From assembly GCF_001238275.1 (NCBI RefSeq), contig NZ_LGTB01000007.1, forward strand, positions 62,001 through 126,000: a stretch of 64,000 nucleotides of DNA, given 5' to 3'. Under the pieces are notes generated by a model. That model saw only the letters and a list, made by a program, of their open reading frames with translations, had not been told where the DNA came from and made no database searches. This stretch comes from Bradyrhizobium viridifuturi. Its GTDB lineage: Bacteria; Pseudomonadota; Alphaproteobacteria; Rhizobiales; Xanthobacteraceae. Position numbers and translations under genes: made by a program. Shown in pieces: positions 46,728 to 55,585 of this stretch. The stretch's first letter is position 1. Every line of letters begins with the position of its first letter.

Positions 46728-47042
46728 CTATTCGCTCGTGGTCTCGCTGGTCGCCGGGGCTGCATAGATGTCCCGCGCGCGCTTGGTCACGGCCGCATAG
46801 CGCGCGGTCGCGCTGAGGCTCATCAGGCCGGCGCGTACCAGGCCGAGGATGGCGCGTCGGGAGTGGAACGGGCCGGTCTTGCTCGCGGCATATCCGCGCG
46901 GATAGAGCTGCAGGCGGCCGGTGAGTGCTTCCTGCAATGCCACCTTCTGGGTCGCGCTCAGGCGCCGGCGCCGTGCGGGCTTTTCTGCTTCCGCCAACAT
47001 GCGCAGCTCGATACCCGACGATCTTCGTGGCGCGCGCTTCAT
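46728..47042 (-). CDS. Hypothetical basic protein
   Basis: 104 residues from the ATG at 47042. Basic and helical in look: EAEKPARRRRLSATQKVALQ, RLQLYPRGYAASKTGPFHSR, LVRAGLMSLSATARYAAVTK. It may bind nucleic acid, but no family is recognised. An isolated gene, divergent from the sensor kinase at 47293. Confidence 0.5.
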   Translation of the reverse strand: MKRAPRRSSGIELRMLAEAEKPARRRRLSATQKVALQEALTGRLQLYPRGYAASKTGPFHSRRAILGLVRAGLMSLSATARYAAVTKRARDIYAAPATSETTSE

Positions 47043-47292
47043 TGTCAGCTCACACTCTGGCCGACTGGCACGACGACCTTCCGCGAGGCCCGGCGCCTGG
47101 CCGGCATCGCCATGGACGCCGGCATGTGGCACATCATGGCTTGCGCTGTTGCTCATTCATGGGACAGAACCGCATTTCGAGCGACGGCGGCATCTGACGA
47201 AAGTCAGGATCGGTTGTGACGAAAGTCATATTCGTTTGCGGCCGCACCCGGCTTACGCCAGAGTGGGCTGCTCGCTGAGCGATGGGCAACGC

Positions 47293-48363
47293 ATGATCAA
47301 TCTGAGCGCGGATTTGCTTGCGGCCGCGGAAGCCAACGTCATCGGTCTCGCCGTCATCGGTGCCGACCGGAGCATGCAGCGGAAGATCGGTCGGCTGGTC
47401 GAATGGCTTCCCGCAACCGGCGTCGATTGCTGCGAGTGCATGTTGCTGGTCGGCATGGAAGCCGAGTTGGCGGCGCTCGCCAGCGGCCAGCGGGACATGA
47501 TCGCGCTGGCGGGCGTACGCGGCGCGTCGCCTGACATCACGCAGCCGATGACGGCGGTCGTGCTGTGGAACGGCGCGCAATCGCACTACTTCGTGATCGC
47601 CATGCCGGACTTCGCAGGGCGTCAGGTGGAAACGCTGCTCGGCAGCGAACGCAGGGCGCGGCGCCTGATGGAGCAACAGCTCGAGGCGGCGAGCGCGGAG
47701 GTGCGCTTTGCCTCCCTGGCGCGAACGCGGCTGCGGCTGGCGCGCGACCTGCACGATACGCTGGTGCATTCGATCGTTGCGCTGCTGACCCAGATCCGGC
47801 TGATCAGGCATTATCTGTCGGTCGATCCCGCGCGGATGGCGGACAGCCTTGCGACGGCCGAAGACGCGGCTGCGAGCGGCCTCGTGCGCGCCCGCGAGGC
47901 AATCGATCGCCTGCGCACGCCCGACGATCTGAAGCTCGATCCCGATGTCGAGGGACTGCTCAGCGACTTTGCCGCACGCAGCGGCGTCAGGGTGTCGATC
48001 CAGATCGACGAGGAGGCGCGTGCCGGCTTGCGCGATTGCGGATTGACGGTCCAGCGCATCCTCAGCGAGGCGCTGCGCAACGTTCAGGCCCATGCGCAGG
48101 CGCGCCGTGTTTCCTTTCACGCCTTCGAAGCGCCGGCGGCGGTCGGCCGCAAGCTCATCGTCGAGATCCGCGATGACGGCCACGGCTTCGATCCCGCGAT
48201 CCCTCATCCCGGACATTTCGGATTGATCGGAATGGCCGAATTTGCTGAACTTGTCGGCGGAAGCTGTGCGGTGGAGAGCGCTCCCGGACAGGGAACGCTG
48301 GTCCGGATATCGCTCCCCGTGGCGGTGCCGCCGACGGCGTCGGCCGGCGTGCTGGCCGATTGA
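47293..48363 (+). CDS. Cytoplasmic NarL-type sensor histidine kinase
   Basis: 356 residues, no membrane segment. The N-terminal ~130 residues form a PAS-like sensor (ANVIGLAVIGADRSMQRKIG). The HisKA_3 phospho-acceptor is LARDLHDTLVHSIVALLTQI, and the ATPase boxes are LSEALRNVQAHAQAR, IRDDGHGFDP and GLIGMAEFAELVGG. Two adjacent cysteines (VDCCEC) in the sensor part could sense redox or metal. It is followed by its response regulator. Confidence 0.88.
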   Translation: MINLSADLLAAAEANVIGLAVIGADRSMQRKIGRLVEWLPATGVDCCECMLLVGMEAELAALASGQRDMIALAGVRGASPDITQPMTAVVLWNGAQSHYFVIAMPDFAGRQVETLLGSERRARRLMEQQLEAASAEVRFASLARTRLRLARDLHDTLVHSIVALLTQIRLIRHYLSVDPARMADSLATAEDAAASGLVRAREAIDRLRTPDDLKLDPDVEGLLSDFAARSGVRVSIQIDEEARAGLRDCGLTVQRILSEALRNVQAHAQARRVSFHAFEAPAAVGRKLIVEIRDDGHGFDPAIPHPGHFGLIGMAEFAELVGGSCAVESAPGQGTLVRISLPVAVPPTASAGVLAD

Positions 48364-48406
48364 TGTCGTTGCCGCGCGACAAACTTCGAGAGGATGACGG
48401 AAGCCC

Positions 48407-49063
48407 GTGAGCAGGATCGAGAAGGTACGGGTGCTGATTGCCGAGGATCAGACCCTGATCAGGGAAGGTATCGCCACACTGCTTGCCCAGCAGAACGACG
48501 ATTTCGAGATCCTTCCCGGTGCGGCCGACGGCGAGCAGGCCATCGAGTTCGCGCGGCGCTACCGGCCGGACGTCATCCTGATGGATCTGCAGATGCCGCG
48601 TGTCGACGGCATTGCGGCGACTCAGCGGATTCTGCGCGAGCTGCCGCAGACTCACATCGTCGTGCTGACGACGTTCGAGACCAACGACCTGATCTTCGAG
48701 GCGGTCAGCGCCGGCGCCAAGGCGTATCTGCTGAAGGATGCCAGGATGGAGGAGATCGCATCGACGATCCGCGCTGTCATCAACGGCCAGTCCGGGCTTT
48801 CGCCCGGTGTCGCCGCGCGCATCCTCGATGAGTTCAAGAGGCTGCGCGGCCCGCGCGTCTCGGCGAAGCTGCCAGTGCGCGACGGGCTGACGGCGCGGGA
48901 GAATGAAATTCTCACGCTGATCGTCGAGGGCAAGAGCAATACCGAGATCGGCGAGCGGCTGCATTTGGCCGAGGGCACGGTGAAGAACTACGTCAGCACC
49001 ATCCTGGAGAAATGCCAGGTCAAGAACCGTACGGAACTCGCAATAAAGGCAATAACTTACTAG
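48407..49063 (+). CDS. NarL/LuxR-type response regulator
   Basis: 218 residues from GTG. The receiver domain has the acidic pair (IAEDQTLI), the phospho-Asp in VILMDLQMPRVDG, and the Lys in YLLKDARM. The C-terminal GerE helix-turn-helix contains LTARENEILTLIVEGKSNTE and GTVKNYVSTILEKC. It sits 43 bases after its partner kinase. The GTPase operon begins 160 bases downstream and may be a target. Confidence 0.93.
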   Translation: MSRIEKVRVLIAEDQTLIREGIATLLAQQNDDFEILPGAADGEQAIEFARRYRPDVILMDLQMPRVDGIAATQRILRELPQTHIVVLTTFETNDLIFEAVSAGAKAYLLKDARMEEIASTIRAVINGQSGLSPGVAARILDEFKRLRGPRVSAKLPVRDGLTARENEILTLIVEGKSNTEIGERLHLAEGTVKNYVSTILEKCQVKNRTELAIKAITY

Positions 49064-49223
49064 AAATAACTGGCCTTGTCCGTACAACCAGGCGGCTGAT
49101 CTGGCTGAAATTGCTCGCCTTTCTCTGGGCCGCGCCCGCAAAATTGGCTATAGGGTTGTTTCGGATTTGCTTTTTAAAGCGGCAGGTCCGTATTGCGCAG
49201 CTTTGAGTAAGCAGGGAACGACC

Positions 49224-49586
49224 ATGAAGGGTATCGAGCGCCAGACCAAGGATTCGGATGGACTGGCAAACGCGGCGGCCGGCAACGGCGCGGATCCTGC
49301 GGCGCATGGCATGGCGGCGATCGATCAGGTCCGCGACCTTCTGTTCGGCGGCGCGCAACGCTCGCTCGAGACCAACCTCTCGGGCCTGCGCGAGGAGATG
49401 CAGGCATCGCTGAAGCAGATGCAGGCCGACTTCACCAACGAGCTCACCGCGCTTTCAGCACGGCTCTCCGACCTCGAACGCGATACCGAGCAGAAGCGCC
49501 TCGACTCGCTGAAGGATGTCGGCGCGGCCATCACCCAGCTCGGCACCGTCATCAGCGGATTGGGATCGGGCCGCACGGGCAAATAA
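49224..49586 (+). CDS. Small coiled-coil protein of GTPase/OmpA operon
   Basis: 120 residues from the ATG at 49224. After a flexible start, residues ~30-105 are a near-continuous helix: IDQVRDLLFGGAQRSLETNL, REEMQASLKQMQADF, ALSARLSDLERDTEQKRLDS. The LLFGG...LETNLSGLREEM stretch resembles LLFQPEATRLTSLEADL at the start of the next protein, so the two may share an oligomerisation helix or derive from a duplication. Its stop is two bases before the next gene. Function unknown. Confidence 0.75.
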   Translation: MKGIERQTKDSDGLANAAAGNGADPAAHGMAAIDQVRDLLFGGAQRSLETNLSGLREEMQASLKQMQADFTNELTALSARLSDLERDTEQKRLDSLKDVGAAITQLGTVISGLGSGRTGK

Positions 49587-49588
49587 GC

Positions 49589-51340
49589 ATGCCAGCTGCT
49601 GCCGGCCAGAATCGCGAGATCGAGCAGCTCAAGACATTGCTGTTTCAGCCCGAGGCGACGCGTCTGACGTCGCTCGAGGCCGACCTCGATACGCTACAGC
49701 GCTATGTCGGCAATGCCGATCGCCTGGAGACGGCGACCGCCGGTATTCTGGTCGAGGCGCTGGAGCGCGCCGAGGTCAACCGGCCGCGCGAGCTCGCCAC
49801 CGCGATTGCGCCGGTCGTGGTCTCCGCGATCCGCAGCGAGATCAAGAATTCGCGCGAGCAGATGATCGAGGCGCTCTATCCGATCGTCGGCCGGCTGGTC
49901 AGCGCCGCAGTTGCGAATGCGTTCCGGGAACTGGTTGCATCGCTCGAGCAGCGCATCAACGCACTGACCTCGGCGCAACTGTGGGTCGGGCGCGTCAAGT
50001 CGCTGGTGACGGGACGTCCGATCAGCGAGTTCGTGCTCGCCGATCGCCCGCCGCAGATCAACCGCCTGCTGATCATCGAACGCGGCAATGGCCGCCTGAT
50101 CGGCGACTGGAAGCGCGAGGCGACCGCCGACGAACGCGCCGATCTATTGAGCGCGATGGTTGCGGCGATCCTCGAGTTCTCCGTGCAGGCGCTGGCCGGT
50201 GAAGGCAATCTGCAGACGCTCGATTTCGGCGGACGGCAGCTCGCGCTGCGCGCCTCGCCGCGTTACATCCTGGCGGCGGAGTGCCTCGGACCGCTGCGCC
50301 CCGCCGACAATGCCCGGATCAACTCGCTGTTCTTCGACGCGATCGAGCGCATCGACCGCGGCGCGGATTGCGACGGCCCGATGCTCGCCTCGCTCGCAAC
50401 CGCGATCGAGACCGACGATACGCCGCGACGGATCGCGAGCCGGCGCGGCAAGGTGATCCTGTTCGCGGTGCTCGCCGCTGTGTTGGCGCTGCTGCTCTGG
50501 CTTGCCGCGACGTCGGTGTCGCGCGGCCTTTTGGAGCGGCGCACCCATGCGGTGCTGGAGCAGCTCGCCGCGAAGCAGCCCTTGCTGGTCACGTTCCCGC
50601 TGCGACTCGATTTCGATCACGGCAGGGCAAGCGTGGCGGTCTCGGGCATCGAGCCGAGCCAGCTGGAGACCGCGCCGTTGATCGACGCGCTCGCTGCGGC
50701 CGCGGCGCCGTACAAGATCGTCAACCAGATCGGGCAGGTCGCCACCCCGGACCAGGCGGCGGCGTCGCAGGCCGGTATCGTGGGCTTGCAGCAGAGCCTG
50801 GCGCGCTTGCAGGCGAGCCTCGACCAGATGCGCGAGGCGATCAGCGCGCAGGCAAAGTCCGGCGATCAGAAGGTTGCCGGGCTGACCGAGCAATACGGCA
50901 AGCTCGGCGAGCAGTCCGCGAAGCTCGGCGAGGAAGTTGCAAAACTGCAATCCGTCGCCGATGGCCCGACGGCGCGGCTCGACCGCTTCATCGCCTCGAC
51001 CGCGATCTTCTTCGCCAACAATTCGGACGAAGTTCTCGACAACGATCAGGCCGAGCAGCAGCTGCGTGAGCTCGCCGGACTGCTGGCGAACAACGACCTC
51101 AAGGTACGGATCGTCGGCTACGCCGATCAGAGCGGCACCGAAGGCACCAACAAGACGCTGGGGCGCAAGCGGGCGGAGCAGGTCCAGCGCAAGCTGACCG
51201 CGCTCGGGGTCGATCCGTCGCGGCTGATCTTGGTGTCGCGCGCCGCGACGATGCCGATCACCGACCGGCTCGACGTCACCGTCGGCGGCAATCGCCGCGT
51301 CGCGTTCGAGACGGTCTATCGAGGCGAAGTGGCCCGCTGA
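49589..51340 (+). CDS. Envelope-spanning OmpA-domain protein with cytoplasmic sensor-like domain
   Basis: 583 residues. Residues 1-130: helical, starting EIEQLKTLLFQPEATRL. Residues ~150-240: an alpha/beta domain (RLLIIERGNGRLIGDWKREA, AAILEFSVQALAGEG, TLDFGGRQLALRASPRYILA) that looks like a longin/roadblock fold, typical partners of small GTPases. One membrane segment at ~288-310 (VILFAVLAAVLALLLWLAAT). A BON-like stretch and a coiled coil (~330-465) follow. The C-terminal OmpA domain binds peptidoglycan; its key Asp and Arg are in GYADQSGTEG and NKTLGRKRAEQV. Its stop overlaps the GTPase start. Confidence 0.88.
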   Translation: MPAAAGQNREIEQLKTLLFQPEATRLTSLEADLDTLQRYVGNADRLETATAGILVEALERAEVNRPRELATAIAPVVVSAIRSEIKNSREQMIEALYPIVGRLVSAAVANAFRELVASLEQRINALTSAQLWVGRVKSLVTGRPISEFVLADRPPQINRLLIIERGNGRLIGDWKREATADERADLLSAMVAAILEFSVQALAGEGNLQTLDFGGRQLALRASPRYILAAECLGPLRPADNARINSLFFDAIERIDRGADCDGPMLASLATAIETDDTPRRIASRRGKVILFAVLAAVLALLLWLAATSVSRGLLERRTHAVLEQLAAKQPLLVTFPLRLDFDHGRASVAVSGIEPSQLETAPLIDALAAAAAPYKIVNQIGQVATPDQAAASQAGIVGLQQSLARLQASLDQMREAISAQAKSGDQKVAGLTEQYGKLGEQSAKLGEEVAKLQSVADGPTARLDRFIASTAIFFANNSDEVLDNDQAEQQLRELAGLLANNDLKVRIVGYADQSGTEGTNKTLGRKRAEQVQRKLTALGVDPSRLILVSRAATMPITDRLDVTVGGNRRVAFETVYRGEVAR

Positions 51341-51852
51341 TGCTCACCGCAAAAGTCATGCTGCTCGGCGATATGGGGGTCGGCAAGACGTCGATCCTCT
51401 ACCGGCTGATCTACGACCGGTTCGAGGGCCAGTACAAATCGACGCTGGGCGTCGAGATCCTGAGCCACGACGTGGTGCCGGCGGACGGCAGCGATCCGAT
51501 GCGCCTCGTGTTGTGGGATACCGACGGCGATTTCGGCACGCAGATTTTCGACACCGTCTATGTCACCGGCGCATCCGCCGCGATCATCGTCTCCGACGTC
51601 ACGCGGCCGCAGACCGTGACCCACATGGTCGAGCTGGTCCGCGGCTTCGAGGAGCGCTTTCCGGGCCGACCCTACCGGGCGCTATTGAACAAGATCGACC
51701 TGCCCGAAGCCGCGGGCAGCGCCGGCGCAATTGCCGAGCTCGCCAAGTCGCTCGGCAGGTCGAACGTGAAATCGGTCAGCGCCAAGACCGGCGTCGGCAT
51801 CGCGGAAAGCTTTGTCGAACTTGCCCAGACCATCCGCCGCCGCCAACTTTAG
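51340..51852 (+). CDS. Ras-like small GTPase
   Basis: 170 residues, Rab/Ras fold. G1 GDMGVGKTS (10-18), G2 Thr35 in STLGVE, G3 LWDTDGDF (60-64), G4 NKID (117-120), G5 VSAKTG. The G3 sequence is DTDGD where Ras has DTAGQ, so the catalytic glutamine is missing and low intrinsic hydrolysis is expected. No lipid-attachment site. It overlaps the OmpA-domain gene by one base and should act at the inner membrane with it. Confidence 0.92.
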   Translation: MLTAKVMLLGDMGVGKTSILYRLIYDRFEGQYKSTLGVEILSHDVVPADGSDPMRLVLWDTDGDFGTQIFDTVYVTGASAAIIVSDVTRPQTVTHMVELVRGFEERFPGRPYRALLNKIDLPEAAGSAGAIAELAKSLGRSNVKSVSAKTGVGIAESFVELAQTIRRRQL

Positions 51853-51877
51853 CGCAAGATGGGCAGCGCGCGTTGAT

Positions 51878-51928
51878 GTCAGCCGTCCCGACTTCTCGGG
51901 GCTGGCGAATCGGGCCGGGACGGCTGAC
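51878..51928. terminator. Hairpin after GTPase operon
   Basis: GTCAGCCGTCCCG and CGGGACGGCTGAC are perfect 13-bp arms, with a smaller CCCGA/TCGGG hairpin inside. It starts 26 bases after the GTPase stop. There is no T-run; still the likely 3' boundary of the operon. Confidence 0.6.
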
Positions 51929-52131
51929 TTCATCGCACGTGGGGCGTACGATGAAACGCGCGCGACGTGCGGTGCCTGACCGCACGATTCTCTCCCCGAC
52001 TGCACCACGCCGTCCCATACTCCGATAGTGACGATGGTCATCTTCCACTAGGCCAATGGCCTGCCTATCGTTCGCTCCGTCACCGGAACCAGCCACGGGA
52101 CCCACGTCTCGGGCACATGGAGTGAGAGAGC

Positions 52132-52542
52132 ATGAGCATTTTTGGAAGCATCATGGGTGCAATCTTCGGCCATGGCGCCCAGGCCAAGACGGCAGAGACC
52201 ACAGCGACGGCTGCCCCCGGCGCAGCACCGGCTTCGACATCGTCAGCTTCCGCATCGGCGGCTCCCGGCACGCCGGCGGCGCAAACCGTCGACGTCGCCG
52301 CGATCGTCGACAAGGCGGCGGCCGCCACCGGCGAGAAGCTCGACTGGCGCACCTCGATCGTCGACCTGATGAAGGCACTCGGTCTCGACTCGAGCCTTGC
52401 GGCGCGCAAGGAGCTTGCGAAGGAGCTGCACTACACCGGTGATACCAACAACACCGCCACCATGAATGTCTGGCTGCATCAGCAGGTGATGGCCAAGCTC
52501 GCCGCCAACGGCGGCAAGCTGCCGGCCGACATCAAGACCTGA
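52132..52542 (+). CDS. DUF3597 domain protein
   Basis: 136 residues. The start MSIFGSIMGAIFGHG and an Ala/Pro/Ser-rich linker lead into the DUF3597 domain (VDVAAIVDKAAAATGEKLDW, RTSIVDLMKALGLDSSL, ARKELAKELHYTGDTNNTA). No signal peptide is evident. The family is of unknown role; the fold resembles small helical peptidoglycan-binding modules. A strong hairpin ends the gene. Confidence 0.88.
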   Translation: MSIFGSIMGAIFGHGAQAKTAETTATAAPGAAPASTSSASASAAPGTPAAQTVDVAAIVDKAAAATGEKLDWRTSIVDLMKALGLDSSLAARKELAKELHYTGDTNNTATMNVWLHQQVMAKLAANGGKLPADIKT

Positions 52543-52553
52543 TGACCCGACTT

Positions 52554-52587
52554 GAGCCGTGCAGGGCCTTCGTGCCCTGCACGGCTC
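52554..52587. terminator. Perfect 14-bp hairpin after DUF3597 gene
   Basis: GAGCCGTGCAGGGC and GCCCTGCACGGCTC pair without a mismatch around CTTCGT, 12 bases past the stop. There is no T-run, so it may also protect the message's 3' end. Confidence 0.75.
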
Positions 52588-52620
52588 CGAACGATATGTA
52601 TTGCGTGAGGAGCAGTTGCG

Positions 52621-52899
52621 ATGACCTCATCTCATCTTGCCATCCTGAACCGGCCGCGGACCGGTGTTGCCGCCGCGTCGATCGGTGCAGCACTTGGGTT
52701 CGCAGCATTGGCGCTCGGCATCACGATTGCGATCGCCCGCGCGGATAATTCCGGCGACGCGCCGCAGCCGGCAGCTGCGAATGTGCAACGCGCTTCGCAG
52801 ACCCTGCCGCCGGCGCGGGTCATCCTGCCTGCACCGTGGGAGCAAGCGGCTCCGCTGCAGCCGGTCGCGGCGCCGGCGAAGCCGGCGGACCGCCAGTAA
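52621..52899 (+). CDS. Small membrane-anchored protein
   Basis: 92 residues. One hydrophobic segment (AASIGAALGFAALALGITIA) is followed by a Pro/Ala-rich, probably periplasmic tail (ILPAPWEQAAPLQPVAAPAK). The family is not recognised. It follows the DUF3597 gene by 78 bases. Confidence 0.55.
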   Translation: MTSSHLAILNRPRTGVAAASIGAALGFAALALGITIAIARADNSGDAPQPAAANVQRASQTLPPARVILPAPWEQAAPLQPVAAPAKPADRQ

Positions 52900-52973
52900 A
52901 ATTTCGCATCTCTGTTACCACCGGCGATCCAGTCGCCAGGCCGCGCACAGACCCCCAGCTCTGGAGCCTCGCC

Positions 52974-53150
52974 ATGCCAGAACAGGTCAAGCTGCCCCGA
53001 AAACTTTCGCAGGAGCCCGGCGCTCCATCGACGCTTCGGCCGAGCCACCGGCGGGTCATCGAAGAACTCGACCGCTGGGCCAACAGTCCTGCCCTGCAGC
53101 CGCCCAGTGACGAAGACGAGCGTAACGACGATGCGCGCCGACGAAGGTAA
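52974..53150 (+). CDS. Small hydrophilic hypothetical protein
   Basis: 58 residues, MPEQVKLPRKLSQEPGAPST then RPSHRRVIEELDRWANSP and an acidic-basic tail (DEDERNDDARRRR). No domain recognised. Supported by codon pattern and location only. Confidence 0.45.
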   Translation: MPEQVKLPRKLSQEPGAPSTLRPSHRRVIEELDRWANSPALQPPSDEDERNDDARRRR

Positions 53151-53214
53151 GGCGTGAGCGGAACTGCGACGGCCCGCATCGCCGGGGATGCGGGGCCTGC
53201 GGTGGCGGCGTTGG

Positions 53215-55383
53215 TCAGTTGAACGGCACGCGTGCCCTGGCCGAGAACGTCCAGATCCGTGCGGTGCCGCCGAGCCCGCCATACTCCGCCCCGAGGCCGA
53301 GCACGGCGCCGCCCGCAAGCCTGGTGTTCAGCCCGCCGGTGACGCGCGCCGACCAGCCCTCCAGCACCAGCGTCGGGTTGACCGGAATGCCGCTCACGCC
53401 CAGCGCCGCCGCGTCGTCACGGCTGAAGTAGTAGTCGCCGTAGACGCCGAGATAGGGCGCCAGCGCTGCGCCGTCGGTCAGGGCCAGCGGGTAGCTCAGC
53501 CTGGCGCCGGCAGACGCGCGGCCGGTGACGAAGTCACGCGCCGTCTGCAACGTGCCGAGCGTGTCGGTGTAGGCGTTCTCATGCTCCCACAGCGTGTAGA
53601 GGCGTGCGGATGGCTCGATCAGGAGGTTGCTCATCTTGTAGCTGCCGGTCAGTCCGGTCGCGAACATCCAGCGGTCGCCGTTGAAGCTGCCTTGCGCCGT
53701 TCCGGCCACGCCGTTGTAGCCGATCCGGGAGAAGGTCACGGCGGCGTCGTAACGCAGCGACGGCATGATCATCCAGCCGAGATAGGTGCCCGCGGTCCAG
53801 CCATCGCCGGTGAGCTTTCCGCTGATGTCCTGCGCCGTGTAGTTGAACGTCTCGTAGCCGGCGACGGCGCCGACCAGGAAGTTCGGCGCTGCCTTGTAGG
53901 TCAGACCCATCAGCGCGTTGAGCTGGTTGCCGTAAATCGAAGACCCTGTTGTGCCGACGCCGGGCGAGGTCGGCGACGACCAGCGGTCGATGCCGCTGCC
54001 CCTCACGTCGATCCAGAACAGCCAGTCGCGCGCCTTGCGATATGTCGCGGGCTTAGCCTTGGCCGGCATCTGCTGATCGATCGCCGCAAACGCATTGTCG
54101 ATCCGCGAACTGCCGCCGCTGCGTCCGGACGCAGCGGAATTGCGATCGGGAGCATAGGGGCTGCGATTGCCTGCGTCGGCCTGCGCCACGCCACTTTCCG
54201 GGTCGGCCGCGAAGTTGAAGCGCATGCCGGCGCCGCTCGGCGTCATGAAACTGCCGCCCTCGCTGAACCCATCCGAGATCGCGCCGTCGATCGCGCCCGA
54301 GATCGCCTGGCCGGAATTCTGCGCCACAACCTTGGTAAGGTCGATCTGCAACGCCCGCAGATTCACGCTGTCGGCCGGGACGCCGACGCTCTGCGCCAGC
54401 GCCGGCGAGGTGCTGGCGTCGAACGAGCCGTTGTCGGCATAGCTCGCCGTGATGGTGTGGCTGCCGATCTTGAGCGTTGCGATCGAGAACGTCGCCGTGC
54501 CCGTAGCGAGCGTTGCGGTGCCGATCGGCGAACCATTGTCGCTGAAGGTCACTGTGCCCGCGGGCGTGCCGGCCGGGGCGGTGACCTTGGCGGTGAAGGT
54601 GATCGACTGGCCAAAACTGCTCGGGTTCTGCGATGAGGTCAGCGCGATCTGGGTCGTACCCTCCGCAAAGCTGAAGCGGTCCGCTGCCGAGGTCGCCGAT
54701 GTCCCGACCGCGGTTGTCACCGTGACGTCGACGGTGCCGCTGCCCGAGGGCGAGATCGCGGTGATCGAAGTCGCCGAATTGACCGTGAAGCTCGCCGCAT
54801 TGGCCGCGCCGAATTTCACCGAGCTGGCACCGGTCAGGTTGGTGCCGGTGATGATGACCGTCGTTCCGCCGCGGGTCGGGCCTGCGGTCGGCGAGATCGA
54901 CGTCACCGTCGGCGGAGACGCCACATAGGTGAACTGGTCCGCCGGAGACGTGGACGATGTCCCGGATGGGTTGGTCACGGTGACATCCACCGTGCCGAAC
55001 CCGGCGGGCGCGACGGCGGTGATCTGCTCGTTTGAATTGATGACGAAGCTCGTCGCAGCAGTGGCGCCGAAGTGCACGGCGGTCGCAGTGTTGAAGCTGC
55101 CGCCCGCGATGATGACGGTGGTGCCGCCCGCCGCGGGACCCGATGTCGGGGAGATCGAGGCCACCGCCGGCGCCGGCGCGCTCGCGGCTGCGACCGAACT
55201 GAACAACGCGGCGGCGATCACGGCGAGGCCGCAAGCCGCGCGGCGTGCGATCGATGGCCGTCTGTCGCGAAGGTCGGATGCAAGGCGCGAAGCGACGAAG
55301 CGGAGACCGGTCCGCGCGAAGTTTGCAATCGGCAGCAAGGAAAACCCCCGTCGCGCCGCGATGCAGGCCGGCGCAGATTCCAA
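53215..55383 (-). CDS. Autotransporter with IPT/TIG and Ig-like domains
   Basis: 722 residues. A long N-terminal export region (hydrophobic AACGLAVIAAALFSSVAAAS near 50) is followed by two IPT/TIG domains starting VASISPTSGPAAGGTTVIIA and VTSISPTAGPTRGGTTVIIT, and an Ig-like (Big_3 type) repeat (FGQSITFTAKVTAPAGTPAG, TVTFSDNGSPIG, SHTITASYADNG). An Ala/Gly/Ser linker leads to the outer-membrane beta-barrel (~455-722), which ends in the aromatic-containing strand RARVPFN. Only three passenger domains, all Ig-like, so likely an adhesin-like surface protein. Confidence 0.88.
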   Translation of the reverse strand: MESAPACIAARRGFSLLPIANFARTGLRFVASRLASDLRDRRPSIARRAACGLAVIAAALFSSVAAASAPAPAVASISPTSGPAAGGTTVIIAGGSFNTATAVHFGATAATSFVINSNEQITAVAPAGFGTVDVTVTNPSGTSSTSPADQFTYVASPPTVTSISPTAGPTRGGTTVIITGTNLTGASSVKFGAANAASFTVNSATSITAISPSGSGTVDVTVTTAVGTSATSAADRFSFAEGTTQIALTSSQNPSSFGQSITFTAKVTAPAGTPAGTVTFSDNGSPIGTATLATGTATFSIATLKIGSHTITASYADNGSFDASTSPALAQSVGVPADSVNLRALQIDLTKVVAQNSGQAISGAIDGAISDGFSEGGSFMTPSGAGMRFNFAADPESGVAQADAGNRSPYAPDRNSAASGRSGGSSRIDNAFAAIDQQMPAKAKPATYRKARDWLFWIDVRGSGIDRWSSPTSPGVGTTGSSIYGNQLNALMGLTYKAAPNFLVGAVAGYETFNYTAQDISGKLTGDGWTAGTYLGWMIMPSLRYDAAVTFSRIGYNGVAGTAQGSFNGDRWMFATGLTGSYKMSNLLIEPSARLYTLWEHENAYTDTLGTLQTARDFVTGRASAGARLSYPLALTDGAALAPYLGVYGDYYFSRDDAAALGVSGIPVNPTLVLEGWSARVTGGLNTRLAGGAVLGLGAEYGGLGGTARIWTFSARARVPFN

Positions 55384-55585
55384 AGAAAGTATGGGGTTGT
55401 TCTAATACGCAGTTCGGCAAGCGCGCCGCGGAATCTCCGCGCGCAGCCGCTTTTGTGACGCGCCGTTGCCGGGCCGCTACGTCATTGCACGATTTGAGAA
55501 GATGGAAGCGCGCGACGTCGCCGCGATCAGTCGGTCACGCGGTCGATCATTCTCATCCCGCGCACGCAAGCTGACGTCACACGTG

